64,000 nt of DNA, taken from NCBI GenBank assembly GCA_964019335.1, contig OZ025655.1, positions 186,001 to 250,000 on the forward strand. Reading direction: 5' to 3'. The notes under the pieces are model-generated. The model made no database searches and had not been told where the DNA came from. It saw nothing but the letters and a program-made list of their open reading frames with translations. Position numbers and translations under genes: made by a program. Source of the stretch: Diplonema japonicum (lineage: Eukaryota > Euglenozoa > Diplonemea > Diplonemida > Diplonemidae). Each line of letters begins with the position of its first letter. The stretch's first letter is position 1. Shown here one piece after another: positions 1 to 11,100 of this stretch.

Positions 1-828
1 GCTCTTTTCTTTTCTTTTTCTTTTTTAAATATTTCTTGCAAATATAACACATAAGAATCTCAAGAACCTTTGTGAGATATGAAACATTGATGACTCTGCC
101 TCTTTCCCCCCCCCTTTTTTTTTAAAAAAATGTTTTGCTCGAATAACAAGAAGAGGAGGGGAAAATCTTTCTTTTTCCCTTTTTTTTCTTTTTTTTTTTA
201 ATTCTCCTTTTCTTTCTTTTTTTTTAAATCCCGAGCGAACAAAGAAACAAACAAAAAGCGCATTATTTGCTTAATTATTTACTTGCTTTAGGCTATGCAT
301 GGAGAAGGGGGAAAAAAAGGGAGGGGGGGAGGGCCGACGAAACTTTTAAATCTTCTGCTCCATTATCTTTGGTCTTAGCCCGATGTCGGGTGTGGAAGGA
401 ACAAAAAAAAAAAAAAAAAAAAAAAACCCTCAGAGAAAAAAAAAAAAAAATCTCCTGAGAAAAAATTGCGCTCACCTATCTGGAATAAAAAAAAAAAAAA
501 GAAAAAAAAAAGAAATTCTTTGATGTTTTCTTTTATTTTTTTTTTTTTCCCCTTCGCTTTTCTTTGTTGTATCATAGTATCCAGGGCTAACCGGTCACCA
601 GTGGGTTTTAAAAAAAGGTTTTTCGGTCAAAGTCCGAAATTTGTAATTACAAAGCACGTTGATGACCCATAGATACCTATGTGTATGCAATAAGAAATCC
701 AACGCATCGACCCTTTTAACTATAAAAAGAATCTTTCAAAAAAGTGCGCGTTCGTCCACGCCTAACCAAGGTGAGATAGCCAATCGCTACGAACGGCCTC
801 TTGGGTGGAGGGTTTTCTTTTCTTTTGT

Positions 829-872
<44 letters not shown>

Positions 873-1884
873 CCTCCGTTCTCAAAAAATTCAATTTTTT
901 TTTTTTAAGAGAGGAAAAACCCTTTCTTTTTTCTAAAAGTTGATTGATTTTTTTTCTTTTTTTTCTTTTTGTGTGCACAGCCGGGGTTAACCTGTATAAG
1001 GATAAGCCCAACAATGCTACCACTACTTTTTTTCTCTTTTTTTTTGCTTTCCCCTTTTTTTTTTGAAAACTTAAAAAAAAAAAAATGAAAGGTAACTATA
1101 GATAGATGGCGTCTTGTTTGTGTGCAAAAGTCGGGATCTTGCCAAAGTACCACAATTTTTGCCTCGCAAAATATCAAATGATTGGTTCCCTTTTTTCAAA
1201 AAAAAAAGGGAAAAGAAGGAAGCCATGTGTTAATCTTGTCTATTGTTGCAAAATTCTTTTTCTTCCCCCCTTCTTTTCAATAGATCTAAACATTAATTAA
1301 AGTAGTTATTAGGTATAAGGCCGAACGATTATTACTGAGAGAAGTTTTAAAAAAAAAAATATATCCTTAGAAAACATTTCACCTGATGCTTTCTGCCACC
1401 TCATAATTCAACAACTCCCACACCCACCTTTCCTTTTTTTCTTTTTCTAAAAAATAAAAAAAATGACAGAAGATAAATATAAAAAAAAAAAAGATTTCAA
1501 TTAAGTCACAAAGGTAAAACTCACCGGGAGGCTGCCTCTTCCCCCCACAAAAGGGGGCGAGAGAGAAGAAAGAGAAAAAGAAAGAAGGAAAAAAATATAT
1601 ATATATATATGTTAAAAAAAAAAAGGTTAGAATAAATGGAGTTTGTTCTATTTTCTTTTTTCTTTTTTTTTTCTCTCTCTTTTTTTTCTTCTTTTTTTCT
1701 TTCTGCCCACTCCCATGTGAATAAAAAAAAAATCCTTTGTTTCTTTTTTTTTTTCTTTTTTTTTTTTTTTTTCAAAATTGGTGAGTTGAAAGGGGGGAGA
1801 GAAGGGAGGGAGAGGAGGGAAAAACAAAAATCTTTCTCTCTTTTTTTGTCTCAATCTCTTTTTTTTTTTTTTTTTTTCTTTTTT
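1..1884. other. AT-rich spacer, no gene seen
   Basis: This stretch is dominated by T and A runs, including about 42 T at 831-872. Two islands of ordinary complexity (about 560-815 and 965-1180) show no convincing reading frame on either strand. A motif at about 972-1011 recurs at 26.7 kb and is reported as a finding. A donor-like GGTGAGCGC lies on the minus strand near 470-480. I see no tRNA or rRNA. Confidence 0.6.
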
Positions 1885-3048
1885 TTAACGCAAGACAGCG
1901 ATCCCTCTCGCGGTCCCTGCACGAAACTGAGGTGCTTTCGGCCGGGACATAAAACTGCTGCTACACGATATCTTCTCAACCTTCTCCAGTTTTTCAACAG
2001 CAGCTGCCACACTATTACTCTTATTAACACCATCCTGCGGGCGCGCCCCCATCACAAACTTGCACGATTCAAGCATCTCAGCAGTCGGCCGCCGCCCCGC
2101 ATCACGGGTAAAACACATACGAACAAATGAGACAGCATCCTTCTCCACAAGGGCAGGCGGTATGGTGGGCCCGAACTCCGAATTTTTCGCAAGCTTAAAC
2201 ATGAATCTGTGAGCCACGTAAGGTTCAGTGGCAAAAGAGTAAGGCAGCGCATCAGTAAACAACTGACACACTATAACACCCAACGACCAGATATCAGACG
2301 CACAACATGCAGCACCATTACAAGCCTCAGGCGACATGTACACAGGAGTGCCCACACTGTCGTCAAGATCTAGAAGTGTTTTTGCAGCTCCGAAATCTGC
2401 AAGTTTACACCTCCCTGTGGGGCTCATAAGAAGATTATCTGGCTTCAAATCACGATGCACAATCCCCCTGCTGTGCAGACACGCCAGACCGGACAGGATG
2501 TCCCTCGTGTACCTACGGATGGCCTCGATGGGAAGCGCACCAAAGTCAGATAAAACACGTTCCAGCGTACCGCCCGCCACGTACTCCATGCAGACTACCG
2601 CGTAACTACTGGTTACAATGCACGCTAGGTAGTTGACGATGCACTCATGATGGGTGTTGCGCAGGATGTTGACTTCGTTGACTAAATTGTCGATCTTGCT
2701 TGGCGTCTCGTCTATGGACACACGGCTTCTAGATCCGCATCTTCTTGGTACGCCAGGGCGGGGTGAGCCGGGGGGTGATGAAGAGTCTTGGTCGTCCAAG
2801 CAGAGCGTTTCTGGGAGTCTGATGGTTTTGATGGCAACAAGCATGCCTTCCCCGCTCATCCCGAGCCACACCTCGCCGAATGCGCCTTTTCCCAAAGGGC
2901 GGTCGCTGCGGTGCCATACGCGGCCATGCCTGTCCCATAGCTCCTTCGGGACGTCGATGTCGGTGGAACAGTCACCCAGTGACGCAGACCGCATGCACTC
3001 CCCTATTTGCATTTTGAAGTCTTTCGTCGAGTCATCTGCGAGCTCCAT
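1885..3048 (-). CDS. STE/MAP3K-like serine/threonine protein kinase
   Basis: A 387-residue single-frame protein kinase predicted to phosphorylate Ser/Thr on cytosolic targets. Visible motifs are the glycine loop GKGAFG (about 53-58), the ATP-binding lysine in VAIK (K74), the helix-C glutamate in NEVNILR (E125), HRDLKPDN (198-205), DFG (218-220) and SPE in place of APE (239-241), so it looks catalytically competent. A Ser/Pro-rich insert of about 35 residues separates strand 3 from helix C. The loop and the GTPVYMSPE segment resemble MAP3K/STE11-type kinases; the substrate is unknown. The C-terminal 50 residues have no recognised domain. AG dinucleotides a few bases before the ATG (CATAG, TCCAG) could be the trans-splice acceptor. 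It is the last gene of the array in this window. Confidence 0.9.
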   Translation of the reverse strand: MELADDSTKDFKMQIGECMRSASLGDCSTDIDVPKELWDRHGRVWHRSDRPLGKGAFGEVWLGMSGEGMLVAIKTIRLPETLCLDDQDSSSPPGSPRPGVPRRCGSRSRVSIDETPSKIDNLVNEVNILRNTHHECIVNYLACIVTSSYAVVCMEYVAGGTLERVLSDFGALPIEAIRRYTRDILSGLACLHSRGIVHRDLKPDNLLMSPTGRCKLADFGAAKTLLDLDDSVGTPVYMSPEACNGAACCASDIWSLGVIVCQLFTDALPYSFATEPYVAHRFMFKLAKNSEFGPTIPPALVEKDAVSFVRMCFTRDAGRRPTAEMLESCKFVMGARPQDGVNKSNSVAAAVEKLEKVEKISCSSSFMSRPKAPQFRAGTARGIAVLR

Positions 3049-3450
3049 GTGTAGACCTGGACTATGAGGTTTGTATTATTATTCTTTTTTTTTTTTTTGT
3101 TGAATTGAAAAATTAAAAAAAAAAAAATGGGGGTAATATATATATGCAGGGGGGAAGAGGGTGAGAAAAGAAGAAGAAAAAGGGAGAAAGAAAAAAAAGA
3201 AGAGGAAAAAAAAAAAAGCAAAAGAGAGAAAAAAAAAAAAGCGGAGACGCATGACAATTCACCATCCCCTCCCCCCCCCCCCCCCCACCCTAGTCAGAAG
3301 AAAGGATGAAAAGGGGGGGGGGAGAGAAGGGGCGCGAAAATGAAAAGAAAAAAAAAGGAGATGAGAAAAAGGAAGTTACTGCTTTTCAGAACGCCCCCCC
3401 TTATCACCCCTTTCCCTCCTTCTGGGGTTTTAATCTTTTTTTCTTTTCCG

Positions 3451-3485
<35 letters not shown>

Positions 3486-4009
3486 ATGAAACAAATTAAT
3501 ACATAACACAATCACCTTTCGGGAACGGGGAGTGGGGGTTGAGAATAGAAACTGTAAAGTTTCACCTTTTTTTTTGGCTACAATATATTGTGGCGTTCAC
3601 ACCTTCTCTTCTTTCTTTTCTTCTTTATTTTCCCACTTTTCATTTCTGGGGCTTGAGGAACAGAGTGGAGAAGCAGGGTATGGGCCTGAACTTAACCTGT
3701 GACTGCAACCAATGTGCTGGCCATCGGCTCAAAGGAATGAAAGACAACCTATCGGACTAAGCTGCAACTTGGCATAGGAGCTAGCATCCGTTGATAATGA
3801 AGCAGCACGGGGGAGGGGGGGGGGGGGGGGGGGCTAAACATTTCTTTCATTAGCAAAAAAAAAAAAGAAGGCAGCAAATCTGTGAAGCATGTAGAAACAC
3901 TTCCCCCCTTTTTTCGCGTTAAAAAAAAAAGGAAGACGTTGAAGAAAAAGAGCGAAAATAAAATTAAAAAAAAAAAACTATTCTTAAGGTATGCGTTTTT
4001 TGCGCTCAC
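3049..4009. other. Spacer with homopolymer runs
   Basis: Poly-A/T and poly-G/C tracts surround a low-bias stretch (3540-3800) in which neither strand gives a convincing protein. It could be 5' leader of the kinase or a further exon of the small gene just upstream. A hairpin-forming motif at 3985-4014 is reported separately. Confidence 0.4.
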
Positions 4010-4014
4010 CGGCC
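3985..4014 (-). repeat. Dispersed donor-like hairpin motif, copy A
   Basis: On the minus strand CCGGTGAGCG, a short A-rich loop and CGCATACCTTAA form a stem of GGTGAGCG with CGCATACC (seven of eight pairs if G-U is allowed). A second copy is at 19085-19111. It begins like a 5' splice site (G/GTGAGCG). Its function is unknown; an intron start or a small-RNA remnant are both possible. Confidence 0.5.
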
Positions 4015-4211
4015 GAGCAGAACTTAGTCCCAGCATTGCTTTCATCCCGATGCGGTCCCGCTTGTAGGCGGCTTTCAATTCCATCAGCTTGTCATGGGGT
4101 GGCAAAATGGGCTTCCTGGAGAAGCCAATAGCTGCCTTACCTCCTATGGCGATTGAGGGACTTCACTCTTTTCTGCTCGTTCGCTGGGAAGGGTCGCTTC
4201 TTGCCCTGCAT
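4010..4211 (-). CDS. Small basic hypothetical protein, probably incomplete
   Basis: The ATG at 4211 opens a Lys/Arg-rich frame (MQGKKRPFPANEQKR...) that stops early unless a 25-nt GTAAGG...CAG segment (4116-4140) is removed. Exons 4141-4211 and 4010-4115 then join in frame and the protein continues through ...LMELKAAYKRDRIGMKAMLG. The second exon ends at a donor-like G/GTGAGC inside hairpin motif copy A. I could not find the following exon, so the 3' end is unresolved. The plus strand is also open here but reads less like a protein. A single-base frameshift instead of an intron would also explain the two frames. I do not recognise the family. Confidence 0.4.
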
Positions 4212-4889
4212 GCTGTGTTTATCTTTATTCGTCCATTCGAAAAAAAAAAAAAGAAAAAAAATAGCTATTTTTTATTCACAACGAATAAATGAATTTTCAA
4301 TGTTACTCGAGAAAAAATTAAAAAAAAAAAAACAAATCACAAGGGCGAAGCCCTCGAAGTTTTCTTTTTTCTTTTTTTTTTTTTTTTTTTTCCTTCTTCT
4401 TCCAAGAGTGACAGAATGATCTCATTGAGCGTGAATAAGGTGGTTTTATTTTATACTCCCAATTTCTGCTCCGAAAGAAGGCACCTTGGCACAATATTGC
4501 CACCCCAACTTTTACAGAACTGGAAATCCAAAAAAGCCTTCTGTTGCTTTTGTTGAGGATGTAGGGAGGCCTCCTGCAGTACTGTGCCAGCGCAGCCCGC
4601 TACTAAGGTTGGCGCAAGGTATTGGGAACTTCTGTTCTGGAGTGATGAAATAAAACTGGTAAGTAAAACTGAGAGGAGTAGATAAAAAAAAAAAATAGTT
4701 TTCTTTTTTTTTTTTTTTTTTTGAACTTTTAATAGTCTTGGTTTTCTTTTCCTTTTCCTTTCTTTTAGTTTTCTTCGGCAGAATCTTCTTTGCCCGGCAT
4801 AGGGATGACAAGTTCTACCTATCACCTTTGCTCAAATCGCACTTAAATAATAGGAAAAAAGAAGGGGGGGGAGAAACATTTACATCAAC
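4212..4889. other. Spacer with unresolved short ORFs
   Basis: Poly-A/T tracts flank a more complex block at 4420-4820. Two overlapping minus-strand frames there give Lys-rich then Ser/Thr-rich peptides that match nothing I know. It may be 3' untranslated sequence of the adenylyl cyclase or a small intron-containing gene. Confidence 0.35.
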
Positions 4890-7800
4890 TCATGCTACTA
4901 AATATGCCTTTCCTGCGCTCTCCACAGTGCCGGGGAGGGTACTGCGCTCTATGTTTGGGACTGTTATTTGTTCGAAATTGATGTCGTTCTTTTTGAGTGT
5001 TTTGGAAGACGGGAAGGCACTATTCGAGGACAGCATCTTCTTGGTGCTTGTCCCCACCGAGTTCAGTTCGGGGCTGTGATTCATCTCCGAGAGCGCAGCA
5101 GCCACGATCAGCAGGGAAGGGTCGCTGCACAACGACCTAATTAAGTCCACGTCCTTCTTATTGAAGGCCTCTACATACTCCTGCCCCCAGTCCCACGAGG
5201 TCAGCTCGTTGCTGCCTAGGTGCATCAGTCCCTTGGCCAGCATACTGGCACGCACCTCGCATATCAGAATGCTCTTCTCTTCTATGTCCCAGGATGCCAT
5301 GGGCCGTATGACACCTTTTAGCGACGGGTCCCCTGATGCGCTCCCAGAGGCAGGCATCGAGCCTATCAGGTTGAAGCACTTGTACGATTTGCACGCGGTT
5401 GCCAGCTCCTCGCAGAGCGCCACTGATTGCCCGATTACTATGACGTATTTCTGTCCCTTGTTCCCCACCGAACCATAGAAAACTGGGCCTGTTGCCAGTC
5501 CGATCGTGCAGCCTTCAATCGTTCTGCCGCCCCTCGTCAATTGCGAGTAAAACAGCCCGATGCACCTGATTCCGTTTTGCATGTGCCCTACGCACCTCAG
5601 CGGTGCGCCCCACGACATTGAGATGTGCGAGTTTGCTACCGACACGATGCTGCCGTTGGTCCTCTCCACCACGATCAGCAGATGCGAGAGCACCACGTTG
5701 ATGGCGTCCAAGGGGTCCGTCGTCAGCGAGGACACGAGGGAGCTATAGTCGATGTTCACGCAGCCTATCGTTGCTGTCTTCGAGGTGAAGGCTACGTTGG
5801 ACGATGTCGTTGCTGCCATCGCCGTCACAGTCGAGTGCACAGTTGACACGGTGCTTGCCGATGCAGAGTGCTGACGCTCCTTCATGCTCCGCGGGCTGAT
5901 TGGGGCCTTTTCCCTGTCTCGCAGTAGTTCATTCACAGCACCCTGTCTCCTCTCAGGAACGAGTAAGTAAAGCCTCGTCAACCCTGTGGTGCCCCTCAGT
6001 TGCTGCTGCCCAATGTCTATCACAGCTACCTGTTCTAATGTAGACGGCAGATTTTCAACCACTTCTGATGTCACGGCTACAGCGCCTCCTACTGAGGCTG
6101 CCTCGACACGAGCCGCTTTGTTTACTGTTGGCCCTAAATAATCCGTTCTGCCTGTCAAAGGGTTCTGCTCCAGCTCCACTTCACCAAAGTGGATACCAAT
6201 TCTGATGCGCAGCCCCTTCCACACACCGGCGACATCTTGGCAAAGCGGAAGCTCCAGCAAATCGGCAGGCCATTCAGCTGTGAGAAGTGCAACCTGCACG
6301 TCTGTAGCGAAGACGATAGCGTCCTCAGGTGAGTCGAAAGCCACCATAAAAGCATCGCCAATAGTTTTCACCTCGTACCCGTTGCTCTCCCTTATGCATT
6401 CCCGAATAATAAGGTTGTGTATCTTGAGTCCTTTCTTCATCCCACTGGGACACTCCTCCCATGTTGCTGTCGACGATTGGATGTCGGTGAAGGTGACAGC
6501 TGCGTTCCCGTTGACACACGGCGGCGACCTGTCGGCGTCGTTCGCCAATTGGAAGCTGCTCTCGTCGAATAGAGAATCCGGGATGTAGGCTTTGTACTCG
6601 CTGAGGTTGCGGATGGCAACCAGCATCCCGTCCTGCAGAAGACCAACCTCCTTAACGGAGTAGGGCGTTTGCTTTACAAGGGTCTCCGCCTCGTCAAGAT
6701 CCATCTTGTTGAGGGGAACCATTGCGGTAGCTAGCAGTGCAAGGGGGCGCGAAATGAGAAGCACCTCTGAGAAGCCGATGATGACGTCGAAGGCAAACAC
6801 AATGACAACAAATCCGATGAACAGGCGGAAGGCGCTCTCCATCTCACGCTCGACACTGGACACGGAACGGAACCAAAAGAGATGCACAGGCTTTAATGTG
6901 TCCGCACCTGTCGGTGTGTGTATGTTCACGTACCGCATCCAATACTCCCCGCCACGTGTGTTGCCTCGCACGAACTCGTTCGGGTTCGACTCGTTCAGTC
7001 TCACAACAACGTCCTGCACAGAGTGAGGGAGCTGCCTAAGAAGCTTGAGGCACGGGTTGTCCTTTTTCTCCGAATCCTCACGCGGTATAGTGCAGCCTTT
7101 AACGATTTGCGCCTCCGGGAAATTCCCTGCAAAGATGGAGCTGTTCAAACCGTGGTAGACATTGGTGAGGAGCAAATCTGCTTCCGTCACGTAACTGTTC
7201 AGGCTTTCCGCCCACACCGCCGTGAGGAAGTCTGCAATGATCATGATGATGTAATCCTTCAGGAAGGGGTTCTGCTGGAAGCCCCGCACGATGTAGTTGT
7301 ACGAGATATACACGAAAGTGTTCCCATCACTGCTCTCCCATTGTGCAGGGCCGCCCCAGTACGACACGTTGTTCACACCGGGGCCTCTCTTTGCCATGAG
7401 GTCCTCGCCCGCTAAGATCTCTTCGAACTCAGCGTTGGTGTAGTTATAAACTGGCTTGATGGGCACAACCAATGTGGCGTCAATGGCGCGGCACAGCACG
7501 CACGGCTCTCCGCACTTGCTCGTGTTTACAAAAGGATCGTAATGACAATTCACGTACTGGCGGCTCCCGTCCTTGAGGGGGTCGTACCACGTGAGCTCTT
7601 GGAACTTGTTTGAGTGGTTCGTCTTTTGAATTCCTAGGATCTGCGCAGACTCTTGCAGCTCGCTGAACCTCATGTCACTAAAAGCCCTGACACGTAGCCA
7701 TCTTCCGATCTCCTCCTGAGACGACAGGGAGGTAAAGGTGTCCAACACGGCAGCGTACTTTCTCGTCTGAAACTCCAGCTCCTGGAAACTCATCTTTGAG

Positions 7801-7958
7801 CTCACCTGCAGCGCCATTACGTCAGTGCTGCTGCTCTGATCCACTGTGATCTCTAAAATCCTCAGCCCCTCCGTCCACATGAGGTACCCTCCCAACAAAG
7901 AAGCTGTCGTCGATACTATTCCCGTCCATAGAATGAACCATTTCGTAGAGAACCTCAT
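4890..7958 (-). CDS. Receptor-type class III adenylyl/guanylyl cyclase with a second degenerate cyclase domain
   Basis: About 1022 residues if translation starts at MRFSTKW (7958), just after a possible acceptor GACAG; an in-frame ATG at 7973 is the alternative. A membrane segment near residues 7-28 is followed by about 345 extracellular residues with several N-glycosylation sequons, a second membrane segment near 373-400 and a cytosolic part. The first cyclase homology domain (about 480-640) has both metal aspartates, D492 in FTDIQ and D535 in IGDAF, so cAMP or cGMP synthesis is expected. A second domain (about 720-875) keeps the fold pattern but has VNID and NSH where those motifs should be, and is probably inactive. 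The layout recalls kinetoplastid receptor cyclases. I infer a surface or flagellar sensor; the ligand is unknown. Confidence 0.88.
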   Translation of the reverse strand: MRFSTKWFILWTGIVSTTASLLGGYLMWTEGLRILEITVDQSSSTDVMALQVSSKMSFQELEFQTRKYAAVLDTFTSLSSQEEIGRWLRVRAFSDMRFSELQESAQILGIQKTNHSNKFQELTWYDPLKDGSRQYVNCHYDPFVNTSKCGEPCVLCRAIDATLVVPIKPVYNYTNAEFEEILAGEDLMAKRGPGVNNVSYWGGPAQWESSDGNTFVYISYNYIVRGFQQNPFLKDYIIMIIADFLTAVWAESLNSYVTEADLLLTNVYHGLNSSIFAGNFPEAQIVKGCTIPREDSEKKDNPCLKLLRQLPHSVQDVVVRLNESNPNEFVRGNTRGGEYWMRYVNIHTPTGADTLKPVHLFWFRSVSSVEREMESAFRLFIGFVVIVFAFDVIIGFSEVLLISRPLALLATAMVPLNKMDLDEAETLVKQTPYSVKEVGLLQDGMLVAIRNLSEYKAYIPDSLFDESSFQLANDADRSPPCVNGNAAVTFTDIQSSTATWEECPSGMKKGLKIHNLIIRECIRESNGYEVKTIGDAFMVAFDSPEDAIVFATDVQVALLTAEWPADLLELPLCQDVAGVWKGLRIRIGIHFGEVELEQNPLTGRTDYLGPTVNKAARVEAASVGGAVAVTSEVVENLPSTLEQVAVIDIGQQQLRGTTGLTRLYLLVPERRQGAVNELLRDREKAPISPRSMKERQHSASASTVSTVHSTVTAMAATTSSNVAFTSKTATIGCVNIDYSSLVSSLTTDPLDAINVVLSHLLIVVERTNGSIVSVANSHISMSWGAPLRCVGHMQNGIRCIGLFYSQLTRGGRTIEGCTIGLATGPVFYGSVGNKGQKYVIVIGQSVALCEELATACKSYKCFNLIGSMPASGSASGDPSLKGVIRPMASWDIEEKSILICEVRASMLAKGLMHLGSNELTSWDWGQEYVEAFNKKDVDLIRSLCSDPSLLIVAAALSEMNHSPELNSVGTSTKKMLSSNSAFPSSKTLKKNDINFEQITVPNIERSTLPGTVESAGKAYLVA

Positions 7959-8156
7959 CCCCCCTGTCGACATGAGTGACGGAGAAGGAATGAAACGAAA
8001 AAATAATTGCAACGAAAGATATAAGAAATAAAAGGAGGCCAGTCTTGGTTGGCTCCCTGCTTGACTTAACAATTGCAAGTAACCGTGCCAATAATATGAA
8101 AAAAGAAAAGCAAAAAGAAAAAACCTTTAAAAAAAACATGCTCGTAAGAGGCACTT

Positions 8157-11100
8157 TCAGAGCCGCAGTTCAGGTGCGTGTTGCACATAAGCAGTTTCAG
8201 AGACAGGCTGCATGTCATGAACAGGTGGCGTTATCTGGCTGAAAGATGTGTGGGATCTACCCTTGTACGTGGAGAAGAGATAGACTGCAAGTCCAGCGCA
8301 GATAATAAGGCTACCAGCGAGGAGTGGCGCCCAGATGAGGACACCATTATTGTCGTCATCACTAGTGCCTGTGTTGTCCTGTGGGGTAATGGCAGGCTGG
8401 GTTACTTGGGTGAGTGACATCCCGTCGCCCACGCTTGTGAGGGATACGGTTGTCCCTTCGTCGTTTCCTTGAATGCCTGCTTCAAAGACTGTCTTCAGAT
8501 TGTCATATGTAGAGGAGTCGCCCGCCTCTGAAGTGATGTCCAGCTCCGCAAAAGTCCCCTCCCCAACAGTCTCCTGCAAAATACTTCCTGACCTCCCCAC
8601 AGGGACTGCATCATCCCGATTCACCGACAGATCTCCTAAGTACTCTCCAGTTCTGGCGTCATTCCCCCAGCTCCTGGGAGCTGCCATCTTCTGTGCCCAT
8701 CTCCCCGACCCCTCAGGAGGCATGCTGTAGTCATCCGACAGCGGTCCGAACCCCTAGTTGTGCAAATTATTAAAGTGTTTAAACTAATACCGCGATCGAC
8801 ATGTTTGCCATGCGTGTGGACTGCCGCACCAAGGCACCCACCAACGTCCGGAGTAGCTTTGGAGAGTATAAAGGTGTGTTCTGTGCATACCTTTCTGGTG
8901 AAGTCCTTTGGGTTCTCCATGATCCTCTGCCACTTAAAGGCAAATTTTACCAGAACCTTGTAAACTGTCATGTTCCGCTGCTGCAAGGCGTCCTCTTGCG
9001 TCTCTGTTGTGATTTCGTCCTCATTGCAAGCGAGGCCCAGCTCGCTGCAGCAATACTGCGATTGCTTTGACGACATTTTAGCGATTCTCATGGGCTCGGC
9101 AGAACATTTGTAATCACACCCCATACGGGTTGTGGTGCAGCAAGTGCCAGCGACCGGTTTCTGCACGCCGTTGGTGATCCTTCCTCTGCACTGGTCGTAG
9201 CCCTTGCACCCGATTCGTCTGTTGAGGCAGCACCATGTCCTGCGTACTTTTGTGGCTTGGTGCAACCCATCGCAAGAGAAGGGGCCCACAGAGCTGCTAT
9301 CAGGGGCACAGCCTTTGTTTAGAATGCAGCAGGCCTCTTTCTGAGCAGGTGACCAGGCAGCTTGTTCCGCTACGTCTTCACTATCACAGTTGTACAATGG
9401 CTTGTTCGGTGCATTGCAGTCGCCGTGTTCAACACAACAGTACTCTTCCTTCTCGACGGACCACCTCTCTTCTGAGGTGCAGTTATAAATAGGCTCAGGG
9501 CAACCAATCTGCTCATACTCACAGCACCACTTCGACTTCGCATCGCTCCATGTGCCGATCTTCCAGTCCCCACAGTCGTGCTCTGGTGCGGGGCATCCCA
9601 CTCCCTGCTTGCAGCACTGCTTCCTCTTCGCAACGCTCCACACCTCTTCAGTGTAACAATTGTACTCGCTGCTACGACAGCCGTACACCCCTTTCGTCTT
9701 TTCGCAGCAAAATGCTTTTTTCTGTGGGGACCACGTCTCCGGACCATCCGAGCCTGCTGGGGTGCAAGAATAAACATTGCACCCAATATGTTTTACAGCA
9801 CAACACCACATCTTCTCATCCTTACTCCACCTGTCGATCCTTTTAATATCGCAGCCCCATTTATTTGGAAGGCATCTTCGCAGTTCGGGGTGGCAGCTTG
9901 AAGAGCAGCTGCCCGGTCTTCCGGTGAGCGGATTGCACTTGCAGTGCCTTGAAACGCAGGCCTCCAGAAGGGTAGTGGGTGCCGCAGGGCAATAGGTGCC
10001 ATCGTTGCAATCGCTCTGCATCCGGCACGTGTTGTTGAACCAGTTCCACGTGCTGCTGCAAACTGTATTCTCCACACACGTCGTCACGCCTTCGTAGTGC
10101 ACACATTTAGAGCCAACAGGACATGTGCACGGGGGGTCCACGCACTCTCCCGTAACCTCATCGCAGTATTGATCCTTGCGACAGTGGGTGTTCTTGCAAA
10201 CTGATGTCACCCTCGCCCTGCACGAGGCCATCTCATTCTGCACCACGCAGTGGAAGTCCGCAGGGCACAGGATCTCCCCGCACGGGTCCTCTGCGTATTT
10301 CTCAAACGCGTCTTCTGGCATGCATTCAGGTGTGCCATCGATGCGTACTTGGCAGAGTTCTTCTGCCTCGCATGGGGTCCCTTCGCATGAACAGCTGTCG
10401 AGCTCGCACATCGCCTTCAGCTTCATCTGCTTACAGACCCATTCTGTCAATACAGAGCCCTGTTCTTGGTTCCATTTCCGTTGCGAGATGCACTTCTCTC
10501 CTTCATCACACCCACCACACGCGGCAGTGTTCTTTGGGAGGCACTTCACTTCCCCACCAACAACAGCACACAGCGTGGAGGCAGGGCACATCTTGTTGCT
10601 GCAAACATCTTCGGGAATGCACTGCCCAGCGATGCATCTCTTCGACTGGCACATACCACACGATGTGTGCTCTGCGACGCAGATAGCTGTGTTCCCAACA
10701 ACTTGGCATATCTCAATTGTGTTGCATTGCAGGTCGCTGCATGGATCATAGGCCTCGCACACCTCCTCACCACATGGCCTGTCGCAGTCCTTGCTGTTCT
10801 CCTTAATTTCACAGCCTGGCGTTGTCTGGCATGCTTTCAGAATCTGCTTGCAGCTCGGTGCAATACACTCCACCATTCCTTTGTTCTTCACGCACTCCCG
10901 GCATGAAGACGCAGGTTGTGAACGGTCACAGCAGGACTTCTTCTCTTCTTCAGTGCAGCCCGAGTTGCATTTCAGCTCCCCGCATGCGTGAATGGCACAG
11001 CCAGATGCATCTTTCTTTGCCTGCAGCACAGCGTCTGGTGCGAAGGAGCAGCCGGGTGGAGGCGTGCAATCTATGTCAGGGCAGTATACAGGAACGCATT

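Noticed and set aside
1098-1175. Possible snRNA with an Sm-like AATTTTTG site
   Set aside because: No recognisable U-RNA 5' end, branch-binding segment or fold could be made out. The short motif occurs by chance in AT-rich DNA.
1636-2130. 164-residue plus-strand ORF
   Set aside because: Its first half is Phe/Lys homopolymer and its second half is the reverse strand of the kinase 3' end.
3985-4020. Plus-strand reading of the hairpin motif as a 32-nt GTATG...CAG intron, or as a spliced-leader donor
   Set aside because: The plus strand here is not protein-like, the sequences before the two copies differ, and the stem is stronger in minus-strand RNA. It is kept only as an open question.
4451-4825. 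Two overlapping minus-strand frames with Lys-rich N-termini
   Set aside because: They run through poly-A/T tracts, have no shared start or acceptor and no recognisable domain.
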